From contig JARLHC010000114.1 of assembly GCA_031292455.1 (NCBI GenBank), positions 1 through 39,021 on the forward strand: a stretch of 39,021 nt of DNA. Reading direction: 5' to 3'. The position numbers and the translations under genes are program-made. This stretch comes from Ignavibacteriaceae bacterium (GTDB lineage: Bacteria; Bacteroidota; Ignavibacteria; Ignavibacteriales; Ignavibacteriaceae). The notes beneath the pieces were generated by a model. The model saw only the letters and a program-made list of their open reading frames with translations, did not search any database and was not told where the DNA came from. Positions within the stretch are counted from its first letter, which is position 1, and the number at the start of each line of letters is the position of its first letter. Positions 1 to 8,927 of this stretch are shown one piece after another.

Positions 1-273
1 GTAAATGGAAGGGATATTGTAATTGTCGAGGATATTGTGGATTCTGGACTTTCTGTAAAATTTATTGAAGAGATGATGGAAAAACACTCCCCGGCTAGTA
101 TGAAGCTGGTTTCTTTGCTGGTTAAACCCAATAGTCTTATATATAATGTAAAAATTGATTATATTGGCTTTAATATCCCGGATAAATTTGTAATTGGGTA
201 TGGTCTGGATTATATCCAAAAATATAGAAATTTGCGGGCTATATATGCAATTAATAATGTAAATGAACAATAA
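1..273 (+). CDS. hpt: Hypoxanthine phosphoribosyltransferase, C-terminal part (5' end outside window)
   Basis: The reading frame is open from the first base and ends with TAA, so only about the last 90 residues are present. They show the PRPP-binding loop of type I phosphoribosyltransferases (IVIVEDIVDSGLS, near window residues 6-18) and the HPRT tail with PDKFVIGYGLDY followed by YRNL. The family converts hypoxanthine or guanine plus PRPP to IMP or GMP in cytosolic purine salvage. ftsH follows 22 nt downstream on the same strand; an hpt-ftsH neighbourhood is common in bacteria, often with tilS upstream, which supports the assignment. The start cannot be judged from this window. Xanthine-guanine specificity is an alternative that the visible part does not exclude. 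Confidence 0.92.
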   Translation, partial: VNGRDIVIVEDIVDSGLSVKFIEEMMEKHSPASMKLVSLLVKPNSLIYNVKIDYIGFNIPDKFVIGYGLDYIQKYRNLRAIYAINNVNEQ

Positions 274-295
274 TTAGAATATTATTTATTTTTTT

Positions 296-2347
296 ATGGC
301 AGATAATAAAAAGAACAATAAACCTGAAAAACTTCCAAAACCTGGTATTCCCGGTAAACCGGATGATAATTTCGATTGGTCTAAAATAATTCGGCTTGTA
401 TTTGGCTGGGGCGCGGTAGTTATCGCTGCTGTGATTGTGATGCAATTGTTTAAATCAGGTTCTACTACTTACGTCGAAGTCCCCTACGATCAGTATTTAC
501 GTCTTCTTAATGAAGATAAAATTGCAAAAGCTACTATTACTAAATCTGATGTTAATGATTATTATTTTAAAGCTGACTTAAGAGGTGAGGAAAGTCTCAC
601 AATTAATAATAAAGAAACTCGGGTTAAGGAAATCTCCGTCTATTTGCCTGAGCCTATTGTAAAAGATCAGGAAGCACTGTGGAAAACAAAATTTCCTTAT
701 TCATTTGAAAAAGAATCTAATGAATGGCTTAATGTCCTTTTGGGTTTTATTCCATGGATTATAATAATTGGTGTCTGGATTATTATAATGAGAAGAATGC
801 AGGGCTCGGGCGGCGGTACACGCGGTATCTTCTCCTTCGGTAAAAGTAAAGCAAAATTAATTACTCAGTCCGGTCTCAAGATTACATTCAGGGATGTAGC
901 TGGGGCCGATGAAGCTAAAACAGAGCTCTTTGAAATTATTGAGTTCCTTAAAGAACCCGCTAAGTTTCAGAAACTCGGTGGGAAAATACCTAAAGGTGTA
1001 CTTTTATTAGGACCTCCGGGAACCGGTAAAACTCTTCTCGCCCGTGCTGTTGCTGGCGAAGCAGGCGTCCCTTTCTTCTCTATTAGTGGCGCTGATTTCG
1101 TTGAAATGTTTGTTGGCGTTGGCGCTAGCCGTGTTAGAGATCTCTTTGAACAGGGAAAAAAGAATGCCCCTTGTATCATTTTTATCGATGAAATTGACGC
1201 TGTCGGCAGACATAGAGGTGCCGGTCTCGGCGGCGGCCATGATGAAAGAGAACAAACTCTTAACCAGCTCCTCGTTGAAATGGATGGCTTCGAACAAAGT
1301 AACGGCGTTATTATTATTGCCGCTACTAATAGACCCGATGTTCTGGATCCTGCTCTTTTAAGACCAGGAAGATTCGACCGCCAGGTCGTTGTTGATAGAC
1401 CCGATGTCAAAGGCAGGGAAGGAATTCTTAAAGTTCATACTAGGAATATCCCTCTTGATACAAATGTTAAACTGGAAACTCTCGCTAAGGGAACTCCGGG
1501 TTTATCGGGTGCTGATCTCGCTAACCTTGTTAATGAAGCTGCTCTTCTTGCAGCTAGGAAGAATAAAAAACAGGTTGAGATGATTGATTTTGAAGAAGCT
1601 AAAGATAAAGTGATGATGGGAATGGAAAGAAAAAGTATGATCATCTCTGAAGCTGAAAAGAAAACTACCGCTTATCATGAAATAGGACACGTGCTCGTTG
1701 CAAGAATGATCCCTGAAGCAGATCCGGTCCATAAAGTTACTATTATCCCCAGAGGTCGTGCATTAGGACTTACTAGCTATCTCCCTATTGATGAAAAACA
1801 TACCTGGTCCAAAACTTACCTTGAGGCTATTATTACCTATGCCCTTGGAGGTAGAGCTGCCGAGAAATTGATTTTCCATGAGTTTAATACTGGCGCCGGA
1901 TCAGATATTGAAAGGGCTACTAGCATCGCTCGTAAAATGGTTTGTGAATGGGGCATGAGTGAAAAACTCGGACCCCTTAGCTATGGCGCAAAAGAAGAAG
2001 AAATCTTCCTGGGCAGGGAAATTCAGAAACATCGCGACTATAGTGAAAAAACCGCTATCGAAATAGATGAGGAAATCAAATCTATCGTCTCTACAGGTAT
2101 GGCTAAGGCCGAAAGAATTTTAACTGAAAATATCGGTTTGCTCCATAAACTCTCACTCGAATTGCTTGAAAGAGAAATACTTGATTCTGAAGAGATCGAT
2201 AAATTAATTAGGGGCGAAGAATTACCGCCATTTAAAAAGAATGGATCAGAAAATGGATCTTCCCAGCAGGAGGTTCCTGACCATGTTAAAAAATTATTAG
2301 ATCAACGTAAATCAAAGGAATCCACTCCTAAAGATGACTCCATTTGA
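296..2347 (+). CDS. ftsH: ATP-dependent zinc metalloprotease FtsH
   Basis: This 683-residue membrane-anchored AAA+ protease degrades membrane and short-lived cytosolic proteins as a hexamer. Domains in order: a charged Lys/Pro-rich N terminus; a first membrane segment at about 30-52; a periplasmic part; a second membrane segment at about 147-166; a Gly-rich linker; the AAA module with Walker A GPPGTGKT (239-246), Walker [13 protein letters not shown] and the second region of homology with ATNRPD; then the M41 protease with the zinc motif HEIGH (461-465, Ile where Ala is usual) and the third ligand Asp near 537 in GSDIERAT. A hydrophilic tail of about 40 residues ends the protein. No clear Shine-Dalgarno precedes the ATG; the A/T-rich leader is typical for this group. 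The next gene overlaps its end by 14 nt, so the two are probably co-translated. Confidence 0.98.
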   Translation: MADNKKNNKPEKLPKPGIPGKPDDNFDWSKIIRLVFGWGAVVIAAVIVMQLFKSGSTTYVEVPYDQYLRLLNEDKIAKATITKSDVNDYYFKADLRGEESLTINNKETRVKEISVYLPEPIVKDQEALWKTKFPYSFEKESNEWLNVLLGFIPWIIIIGVWIIIMRRMQGSGGGTRGIFSFGKSKAKLITQSGLKITFRDVAGADEAKTELFEIIEFLKEPAKFQKLGGKIPKGVLLLGPPGTGKTLLARAVAGEAGVPFFSISGADFVEMFVGVGASRVRDLFEQGKKNAPCIIFIDEIDAVGRHRGAGLGGGHDEREQTLNQLLVEMDGFEQSNGVIIIAATNRPDVLDPALLRPGRFDRQVVVDRPDVKGREGILKVHTRNIPLDTNVKLETLAKGTPGLSGADLANLVNEAALLAARKNKKQVEMIDFEEAKDKVMMGMERKSMIISEAEKKTTAYHEIGHVLVARMIPEADPVHKVTIIPRGRALGLTSYLPIDEKHTWSKTYLEAIITYALGGRAAEKLIFHEFNTGAGSDIERATSIARKMVCEWGMSEKLGPLSYGAKEEEIFLGREIQKHRDYSEKTAIEIDEEIKSIVSTGMAKAERILTENIGLLHKLSLELLEREILDSEEIDKLIRGEELPPFKKNGSENGSSQQEVPDHVKKLLDQRKSKESTPKDDSI

Positions 2348-3002
2348 TAATGGGACTATTAACTACAGAGATGAAGTAGTTCGGAAACTCATTCATCTCT
2401 GTTCTCTTTCTATCCCTGTAATTTATTACTTCATTCCTCAGTCCACTGCGATTATTATACTCGCTATTTTAACTCTCTTGGCCGTAATACTCGACCTTTT
2501 AAGACATTATTCACCCAATATTGGTAAACTGTTCTATGTGATTTTTGGCTTCCTCCTTAGAAAACATGAGGTTGATGGACTTAAAAAAAATTTTAACGGA
2601 GCAACCTATGTCCTTATCTCGGCACTATTGGGAGTTATTATTTTCCCCAAAGTCCTCTTTCTAACTGCATTTCCTATATTAATTATCAGTGATTCTACCG
2701 CTGCCCTTATCGGAAGAAAATACGGAAAACACAAACTGATGGCTAAAAGTCTTGAGGGAACTTTAGCATTTTTCATCAGTGCAATTGTCGTTGTTTTGTT
2801 TACTCCTAAGCTGAATGGGAGTATTACTGAATACTTTATCGGGATTCTGGCTGCTGCTATAGGAGCAATTGTGGAAAATGTTTCCTTCGGTTATCTTGAT
2901 GACAATCTGTCAATTCCTATTGCTGTGGGATTGTCAATGTGGCTGCTGTATGGTATGCTTTTCCCCGGTATTCTATTAATTCTGCCTAACGTACCGAGGT
3001 AA
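2334..3002 (+). CDS. CTP-dependent polyprenol/diacylglycerol kinase-family membrane protein
   Basis: The protein has 222 residues and about six or seven hydrophobic segments. Two features match the SEC59/DGK1/VTE5 family of CTP-dependent lipid kinases: an N-terminal RKLIHL motif and a central signature [14 protein letters not shown] followed by KSLEGT. This family phosphorylates dolichol, phytol or diacylglycerol at the membrane. Phosphatidate cytidylyltransferase (CdsA) shares a similar DS..A...G motif and is the main alternative, but the RK(L)IHL start and the KSLEG element favour the kinase family. The ATG lies inside the end of ftsH (14-nt overlap), and the lipoprotein gene follows after 2 nt, so it sits within a tight operon. 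The actual lipid substrate cannot be read from the sequence. Confidence 0.8.
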   Translation: MTPFDNGTINYRDEVVRKLIHLCSLSIPVIYYFIPQSTAIIILAILTLLAVILDLLRHYSPNIGKLFYVIFGFLLRKHEVDGLKKNFNGATYVLISALLGVIIFPKVLFLTAFPILIISDSTAALIGRKYGKHKLMAKSLEGTLAFFISAIVVVLFTPKLNGSITEYFIGILAAAIGAIVENVSFGYLDDNLSIPIAVGLSMWLLYGMLFPGILLILPNVPR

Positions 3003-3004
3003 TA

Positions 3005-4090
3005 ATGAGGAAAAATATTCTATTAGTTTTTCTGATTGCAATCACGCTGATTCTTCAATCTTGTGAAAAGGCTTATAAACCTGCACATGGAGCCGAAGAT
3101 GAAATAATTGTCGTTGCGGATACTGCTGAATTCGATTCCCTTAAATCTTCTCTCTGCACAATATTTGAAAAGGTGATCTATACTCCTCAGCCGGAAAAGA
3201 TGTTCCATCTGAAAAGAATCTCTCTGAATGAAATTGAAAACTACCAGACAAATAAAAATATTATTTTGTTGGCTTCCCTTAATTCTTCTGCAAATACCTC
3301 AAAATTTGTTAAAGCACTAATTGATACTTCTAAATCTATTAATATTACTGTTGACAATGATCGTATCATCCCTAAGTATAATCTTTGGGCAAAGAATCAG
3401 TTGGTAATGATTTTAACTGCTCCCGATATCAGCCATCTTGAAGAATGTCTCGAACAACATAAAGAAAGTATATTCAATGCATTCCACAATATATCTGATA
3501 AAAGATTGTATGAATCTCTTCATAATTCAAAATTTGAAAAATTAAATACTGAAGGGATGCTTCTGAAACAGTACGGATGGATTGTATGTGTCCCTTCCGA
3601 TTTTACTATTGCAGAAAATGAACCTGATGAAAACTATATCTGTCTTAAAAGCTCTTCGGGAAAGGACATGGGGAAGTGGATATTTGTTCATTGGATTGAT
3701 AATGCTTCACCCCTTTATCTTAATGAAGATTCTATAAGAATAATACGCAATAGACTCACTGCTTCTTATTATAATTACCCGGGAATTTCTTCTTTTATTA
3801 AAATCGGGAATGATAATTGCATTCATGATGAATATACATTTAATGGGAAGTATGCTTTATTGACCCAGGGACTGTGGGAAGATACTAAAGAAACTGAAGG
3901 TCCGTTTATTAATTATACTTTTTATGACGTTAATTCAAAGAGAGTTTATATGATAGACGGGTCTATCAATGCCCCTGATTATTATAAAAGGAATCTTATT
4001 CAGCAATTGGATGTTCTGCTTAAATCATTTAAAACAAAAGCAGAGCTTACTAATGAAAAACAGGACGAACTGCTTAAAGCAGCTGAATAA
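3005..4090 (+). CDS. DUF4837 family lipoprotein
   Basis: The 361-residue protein starts with a short basic region, a hydrophobic stretch and a lipobox ending LQSC (Cys20), so it should be lipidated and anchored in the periplasm or outer membrane. The pattern after the Cys (DEIIVVAD, a Phe/Lys-rich N-terminal half, then WIFVHW in the middle and a C-terminal half with GKYALLTQGLWE) matches my memory of DUF4837, a family of Bacteroidetes and relatives without a known function. It begins 2 nt after the kinase-family gene and is the last gene of the ftsH operon. It converges on the minus-strand DUF2723 gene with only 2 nt between the stop codons, leaving no room for a private terminator. Confidence 0.8.
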   Translation: MRKNILLVFLIAITLILQSCEKAYKPAHGAEDEIIVVADTAEFDSLKSSLCTIFEKVIYTPQPEKMFHLKRISLNEIENYQTNKNIILLASLNSSANTSKFVKALIDTSKSINITVDNDRIIPKYNLWAKNQLVMILTAPDISHLEECLEQHKESIFNAFHNISDKRLYESLHNSKFEKLNTEGMLLKQYGWIVCVPSDFTIAENEPDENYICLKSSSGKDMGKWIFVHWIDNASPLYLNEDSIRIIRNRLTASYYNYPGISSFIKIGNDNCIHDEYTFNGKYALLTQGLWEDTKETEGPFINYTFYDVNSKRVYMIDGSINAPDYYKRNLIQQLDVLLKSFKTKAELTNEKQDELLKAAE

Positions 4091-4092
4091 AT

Positions 4093-6051
4093 CTATTTCT
4101 CGGTTGCAGTCAGTATTTCCGCCGGTATCACATAGTTAGGGAAATCTTTCCTGATTTTCTGTATATATAATTTAGCCCTGTCGGTCTTGTTAAATTGAAT
4201 CTCATACATTGCTCTTCTCGCTAACATCGTCCCCTCAGAATTTTCCATAAAATCAATATACTTAGTCCTTGTCTTGGGAAACCTGATTGTGAAATCCGGA
4301 TTAGATGCAGGAATATAGTCCTTCCCTTTAACTACTTTGAATAATAAATTATCAGGGATCGCCGTGTATCCTTCAGGTAATACAAATTCCCCCTTCTGCA
4401 TCTCATTCTCATATAGCTCCGGACTTATATAAATATCTCTCTTATCAATATTTGTAGCTACAAGGTTTGTCATAATTTTCCTGTATAGACTCTCTAAAAG
4501 ATTTGAATTATATGCTTCGTTCCTTTCAAATGGTTTCAGGGCATCTTCAAACAAATTAATTTCTGTCTTTATTCCATCTGTAGTACCGGGATGCTGTCGG
4601 TTTATCTGGTTATAATACCAGGATCTTTTTAGCAGTTCTTTATCTATTATTCTTACATCAGGCCTGTACTTTTCTACCAGCTGGAAATAATAAGAAGGGG
4701 ATACTAAATAATCCCATAAATAAGTCATTACTAACGAGTTTGGGGTGGTGCTATTTAGCGTGGACTTTGTAAAATCTTCAAATGTATATACATCTTTCAG
4801 GTCATTATCTTTATAATTAAGAATCAACTGTATAATAATGATAAGAGTAATTAGTGAAGTTGCAATTGTTAGAGAATACTTTTTGAAATGAACTTTTGAT
4901 ATTATCTGTAAAATTCCGAATAGGGAAAAAAAGGAAAGAGCGATGAATGGCACCAGGAAATATGAATCTATATCAACTATATCGTAATTGCTTGCATAAA
5001 TCAACGAAAATAAAAAAAGTATAACATTAAATATGAAAAATTTTCTCGCTTTTATAAAAGAAATAATCATTCCGAATAAACAGATCAAAAGACTTAGACT
5101 GAATTCTGAAAATAAATTATTAATAAAGTAATCAAGCTGTTTCTTCATTACATCTGTTGATTTGAAAAACCAAACTTGAAATTGCCAGCCCGACACGTGC
5201 CTGTAGAATCTCTCAAAGTCTATTGGATTTCCCCAGTTAAGTACCGGGTTCTGTAATGCTCTTATGGGAAGATATAAATATATACATACGAAGATTGGCA
5301 AAAATATCACGAAGATCATAAAAGCCAATCGTTTTATCCCGGTTATTTTCAACCTGAATTTGTCAAAATAGAGATAAGCTGTTGCCGGAAGAACAAACAG
5401 TGTGGTCATATGATTGGTAAATCCTAATGCAAGAACGGCAGCAAATATTAACCAAGCTTTGGTTATACCTTTTCCCTCAGGGGTGATGTATGCTTTTAAT
5501 AATGCATAAATGATTATGCAGAAAAGGAAAACCTGTAAAGAATAAACTTCAACTGCATTTCCCTGATTCCAGAATGTTTTATCAAATGCTAATATTAAAC
5601 CCGCTAAAATCGATGATGCATATTTAACCGGTTCTTCTAACTTAAACTTGGGCTCAGTAATGATTTCTCTCTCGTTTACTTCTCCCTTTTTTTTCTTTCC
5701 CTTTCTTAATTCCTTCCTTTGCCTTACCTTATTGGTAAATTCAAATACATTAAGATTATCTAAAATCGTTTTACATGTATATATAAAAAATGTTACAGCA
5801 AGGCTGCACCAGATAGCCGTTAGCAGATTTAATTGGTAAATCTTGGAAAAATGAAATGGAATTAGTGAAAATAAATGCCCGAGTATTGTGAATAATGGAT
5901 AACCTGTCGGATGAGCTATCCCTGCTAAGATTTGTACAGTTGCCAGTTCACCTGCGTCTATTTCAACTACCGAAGGGGCTAATGTAGTCAGATATATAAT
6001 GAATACTATAATTCCCGTTATAATAGCATAGTATCTTTTAAGAAAATTCAA
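4093..6051 (-). CDS. DUF2723 multi-pass membrane protein (GT-C glycosyltransferase-like)
   Basis: This 652-residue protein has a polytopic N-terminal part (roughly ten membrane segments in residues 8-415) and a soluble C-terminal part of about 230 residues. The first loop after membrane segment one reads APSVVEIDAGELATV, with the acidic pair Asp32/Glu35, followed by HPTGYPLF. That is the DUF2723 signature; in GT-C enzymes such as O-mannosyltransferases an acidic residue in this loop is catalytic. The likely role is transfer of sugar from a lipid carrier on the periplasmic side, but donor and acceptor are unknown. An extra Lys/Glu-rich cytosolic insertion lies near residues 108-140. It follows glnE by 1 nt, so the two are probably cotranscribed although no functional link is evident. 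Confidence 0.78.
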   Translation of the reverse strand: MNFLKRYYAIITGIIVFIIYLTTLAPSVVEIDAGELATVQILAGIAHPTGYPLFTILGHLFSLIPFHFSKIYQLNLLTAIWCSLAVTFFIYTCKTILDNLNVFEFTNKVRQRKELRKGKKKKGEVNEREIITEPKFKLEEPVKYASSILAGLILAFDKTFWNQGNAVEVYSLQVFLFCIIIYALLKAYITPEGKGITKAWLIFAAVLALGFTNHMTTLFVLPATAYLYFDKFRLKITGIKRLAFMIFVIFLPIFVCIYLYLPIRALQNPVLNWGNPIDFERFYRHVSGWQFQVWFFKSTDVMKKQLDYFINNLFSEFSLSLLICLFGMIISFIKARKFFIFNVILFLFSLIYASNYDIVDIDSYFLVPFIALSFFSLFGILQIISKVHFKKYSLTIATSLITLIIIIQLILNYKDNDLKDVYTFEDFTKSTLNSTTPNSLVMTYLWDYLVSPSYYFQLVEKYRPDVRIIDKELLKRSWYYNQINRQHPGTTDGIKTEINLFEDALKPFERNEAYNSNLLESLYRKIMTNLVATNIDKRDIYISPELYENEMQKGEFVLPEGYTAIPDNLLFKVVKGKDYIPASNPDFTIRFPKTRTKYIDFMENSEGTMLARRAMYEIQFNKTDRAKLYIQKIRKDFPNYVIPAEILTATEK

Positions 6052-6052
6052 T

Positions 6053-8818
6053 TTAATTACCCATTATTTTATTGAATAAATTATTGTTTGCTTTGATAAT
6101 TCTGTGCAGGTCATTTTTATATATAATGTTTTCTTTCTCATCTTCTTTAAATAAATATCCGCTGCTGCCGAACATGCACTGATTTCGTAATATTAGATCT
6201 TTAAGATAAATATAATTTTTCTGAATAGAATTTCCGTCTGGTAATAATTGAAGGATCCTCTTCTCTGTATCTGAATTCAATTCTTTTCTGAATATTTCTG
6301 CGTTTCCTAACATTTTATATTGTAATAAAAATTCGATATCCAACATACCACCGCTGACTTTCTTAAGATTTAAGATATTCATCCGGTTCATATTCCCGGA
6401 AGGCAGTAGCTTCATTCTCATTGCCTTTATTTCTTTTATAATTGTTTCATCCTTTTCCTTGCTTAACCTTTCAAAAATTACTCGTGTAAATTTATTAAAA
6501 AGTCTCTTGTCTCCGGTAACAAATCTGAGTTTACATAGCGATTGTAACTCCCATATCCTGGCCCTGTTTAGTAAATAATTTTTATAAGATTCTAAATCCC
6601 ATACTAGTTGGCTTGATTTCCCCTCAGGTCTGAGTCGGCAGTCGGTTTCAAAGGGTTTTAGTATTAATTTTACTTGAAGTAGAAGCTTTTGGAATGTTTT
6701 CTGTATATCTGGATGCTGGTTGATATCTTTAACAATAAATATTAAGTCTATATCGGAAGAGAAATTCATTTCTCCGGTTCCAAAACTTCCTAATCCGGCT
6801 ATAAAATATTCTTTTTCTGATGAAATCACTTCAGCTGATATCGCTGTTATTTTTCTAATAATATTTGCCTGTAGGATCTTACCGAATTTGTCCGAATCTA
6901 TTTTGCCAAGTATAAATTGTGTTGATAGGATAAATAGAAGTTTTTTTATAGAATATCCGGCACAATCTGTAATATTGATTCTTTCAAATACATTCCTTGA
7001 TATAAATGATTCTCTTAGTTCTTCATCTTCAGCAAATAGTTCAATTGTCTTTTTACTTGATTCGCATATCTTTAGAAACGAATTGAAGAATTTCTTATCA
7101 GAAAATTCTCTGTACCAGAGTGAGGGGAAGGGGGCATTTTTTATAATCCTGACAAAATTCTGTAGCACATCATCAGGCCTGATTGATAATTCTATGAATT
7201 TAATTAAGGTAGATTCTATATTTTGAAATAATTCGATTGAGTTCTTATCGAATTGCCTTATTCCAAGTGCTCCTTTTCCTTCGCGGAGAAATAATAGATC
7301 ATTTCCTGCTTTCTTCCGGTTCTCGAATTTTATTTTCTTTAATTGTGATTCGTCCTTGACTTCTTTTAATCCCATGATGGAAGAAAATATCTTTTTTACT
7401 CCAGTCCTTGTTCTTATAAGATCATGTTTAAATTCATTCACTGATTTGTATTTCAGGTAAAAACTTAGTTTTTCAAGAAGTTCTCCCGATTCGGGAATTA
7501 AATGAGTTTGATTATCATTCATAAGCTGAAGAAAATGTTCGGTATTTCTGAATAATAGATAGGCATTCTTAAATATTACTGCCTCCTCCACCTTCAAAAG
7601 TTTTCTCTTGCCTAAAATATCTATCGCATCAAGTGTATTACCAGTCTTTATTTCATTATTCCTTCCGCCGTTAATAAGCTGCAGCGCTTGTACAGAGAAT
7701 TCGATATCTCTAATACCACCCGGAGAAAGCTTAATGTTTTCATCATTCTGGAGATTTTTTTCGATATTAGATTTTAATCTGGCTATCTGTTCTTTGGGTG
7801 AAACCGAAAAGCTTAATGGATAAATGAATGGTTGAAGATAAGAAATAAATCTATTGAACAGGTCATTGCTTCCTCCGGTAAAGCTTGCCTTTATAAGCAT
7901 TTGCCTTTCCCAATCTTCCCCTTTGCTTTCAAAATAAATAAGATAATCTGTTAAGGTCCTGCATAATGGAGAATTTCGCCCGTCAGGGCGTAATCTTAGA
8001 TCTATTCTGTATATGTATCCTGAGCTTGTATGAGAAGATGAATTCTCTATAAAATTAAAGATCGCCTCTGTTAGGATTTCAGAATATTCTTTATTTCTTA
8101 TTAACGAATTCTCATTAAAAAATATGATTAGATCAACATCTGAACTGTAGTTTAATTCATTTCCTCCAAGCTTTCCAAGTGCAACTATGCAATATTGGTT
8201 GCTTATATTTTCAATTTTATATTTATTTAGAACCTCTCTGTAACAAAGATCAAATAACTCTTCAATTATTATCTTTGCCAGTAAAGATAATTCGCTGGTG
8301 ATCTCTTGAAATCCCGCTATTTTCATTAAATCCATAAGTCCAATTCTTAACGTTTCTTTTCTCTTGATCCTTCTTAATGCATTTACCTTCCCATTAAATG
8401 TAGTGAATTGTCCTATTGAGCCCGTAATCTCATTTCTTAAGGTTTGTGGGTCAGGTTTTGGCTCAAGATTGGATAGATTTACAACATAATAGAAATACTC
8501 TGGGTTTCTTACTAGTATATCTGTCAGGTAATTACTGTTAACTGATACTAAAATTAGAGTTTCTATATAATGGGGATATTGTATACATTCATTAATAAAT
8601 GAAATTTTATCAAACATCGAAGAAATGACCCTGAGAAGATTCGATTCTGAAGAATAGGTAAAGTAATGTCGCCTAAGCTCTGTTTCAATTAAGCTGATAA
8701 ATTTGTCCAATATCGCCGATGGTATAAAACCAGCGGTGTATTCAGCAATTTTATCTATAAATCCGGTTGATAATGCTGTTTGCTTGTACGACACGGCTAT
8801 TTTGTTTTTATCTGTCAA
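6053..8818 (-). CDS. glnE: Bifunctional glutamine synthetase adenylyltransferase/deadenylyltransferase
   Basis: The 921-residue protein is close to the family's usual length (about 950). It has the duplicated nucleotidyltransferase architecture of GlnE: an N-terminal copy with LGKLGGNELNYSSDVDL near residues 212-230 and a C-terminal copy with GLGSFGTGEMNFSSDIDL near 672-690. Both keep the Asp-x-Asp metal site, so both deadenylylation (N-terminal) and adenylylation (C-terminal) of glutamine synthetase should be possible. The RPDGR and RPEGKSSQ segments of each catalytic half are also present. The frame opens with a TTG codon (Leu-Thr-Asp by sequence, read as Met); no in-frame ATG lies close, so TTG is the likely start. 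The gene is divergent from secA-glnB; P-II, its usual regulator, is encoded 3.2 kb away. Confidence 0.95.
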   Translation of the reverse strand: MTDKNKIAVSYKQTALSTGFIDKIAEYTAGFIPSAILDKFISLIETELRRHYFTYSSESNLLRVISSMFDKISFINECIQYPHYIETLILVSVNSNYLTDILVRNPEYFYYVVNLSNLEPKPDPQTLRNEITGSIGQFTTFNGKVNALRRIKRKETLRIGLMDLMKIAGFQEITSELSLLAKIIIEELFDLCYREVLNKYKIENISNQYCIVALGKLGGNELNYSSDVDLIIFFNENSLIRNKEYSEILTEAIFNFIENSSSHTSSGYIYRIDLRLRPDGRNSPLCRTLTDYLIYFESKGEDWERQMLIKASFTGGSNDLFNRFISYLQPFIYPLSFSVSPKEQIARLKSNIEKNLQNDENIKLSPGGIRDIEFSVQALQLINGGRNNEIKTGNTLDAIDILGKRKLLKVEEAVIFKNAYLLFRNTEHFLQLMNDNQTHLIPESGELLEKLSFYLKYKSVNEFKHDLIRTRTGVKKIFSSIMGLKEVKDESQLKKIKFENRKKAGNDLLFLREGKGALGIRQFDKNSIELFQNIESTLIKFIELSIRPDDVLQNFVRIIKNAPFPSLWYREFSDKKFFNSFLKICESSKKTIELFAEDEELRESFISRNVFERINITDCAGYSIKKLLFILSTQFILGKIDSDKFGKILQANIIRKITAISAEVISSEKEYFIAGLGSFGTGEMNFSSDIDLIFIVKDINQHPDIQKTFQKLLLQVKLILKPFETDCRLRPEGKSSQLVWDLESYKNYLLNRARIWELQSLCKLRFVTGDKRLFNKFTRVIFERLSKEKDETIIKEIKAMRMKLLPSGNMNRMNILNLKKVSGGMLDIEFLLQYKMLGNAEIFRKELNSDTEKRILQLLPDGNSIQKNYIYLKDLILRNQCMFGSSGYLFKEDEKENIIYKNDLHRIIKANNNLFNKIMGN

Positions 8819-8890
8819 ATCTAATATTAAATGTCATTAATTGCATCATCTGCCTTTTTTCTTAGATTGCATTTCAAGGACTCAATATGT

Positions 8891-8902
8891 AACTTTAAAG
8901 TT
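8891..8902. promoter_or_regulatory. Perfect 12-bp palindrome in the glnE/secA divergent promoter region
   Basis: The 109-nt gap between the divergent glnE and secA starts must hold both promoters. It contains the exact palindrome AACTTTAAAGTT. A 12-bp palindrome in a divergent promoter is a reasonable operator candidate, but in A/T-rich DNA it can arise by chance. A strong Shine-Dalgarno AAGGAG lies at 8910-8915, 12 nt before the secA ATG, a longer spacing than usual. No factor is identified. Confidence 0.3.
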
Positions 8903-8927
8903 CATTTACAAGGAGTAAATTGATATA

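Noticed and set aside
967-1410. 147-codon frame on the minus strand inside ftsH
   Set aside because: It lies fully antisense to the conserved AAA module of ftsH, has no ribosome site and encodes a Ser/Pro/Arg-rich product typical of an antisense shadow.
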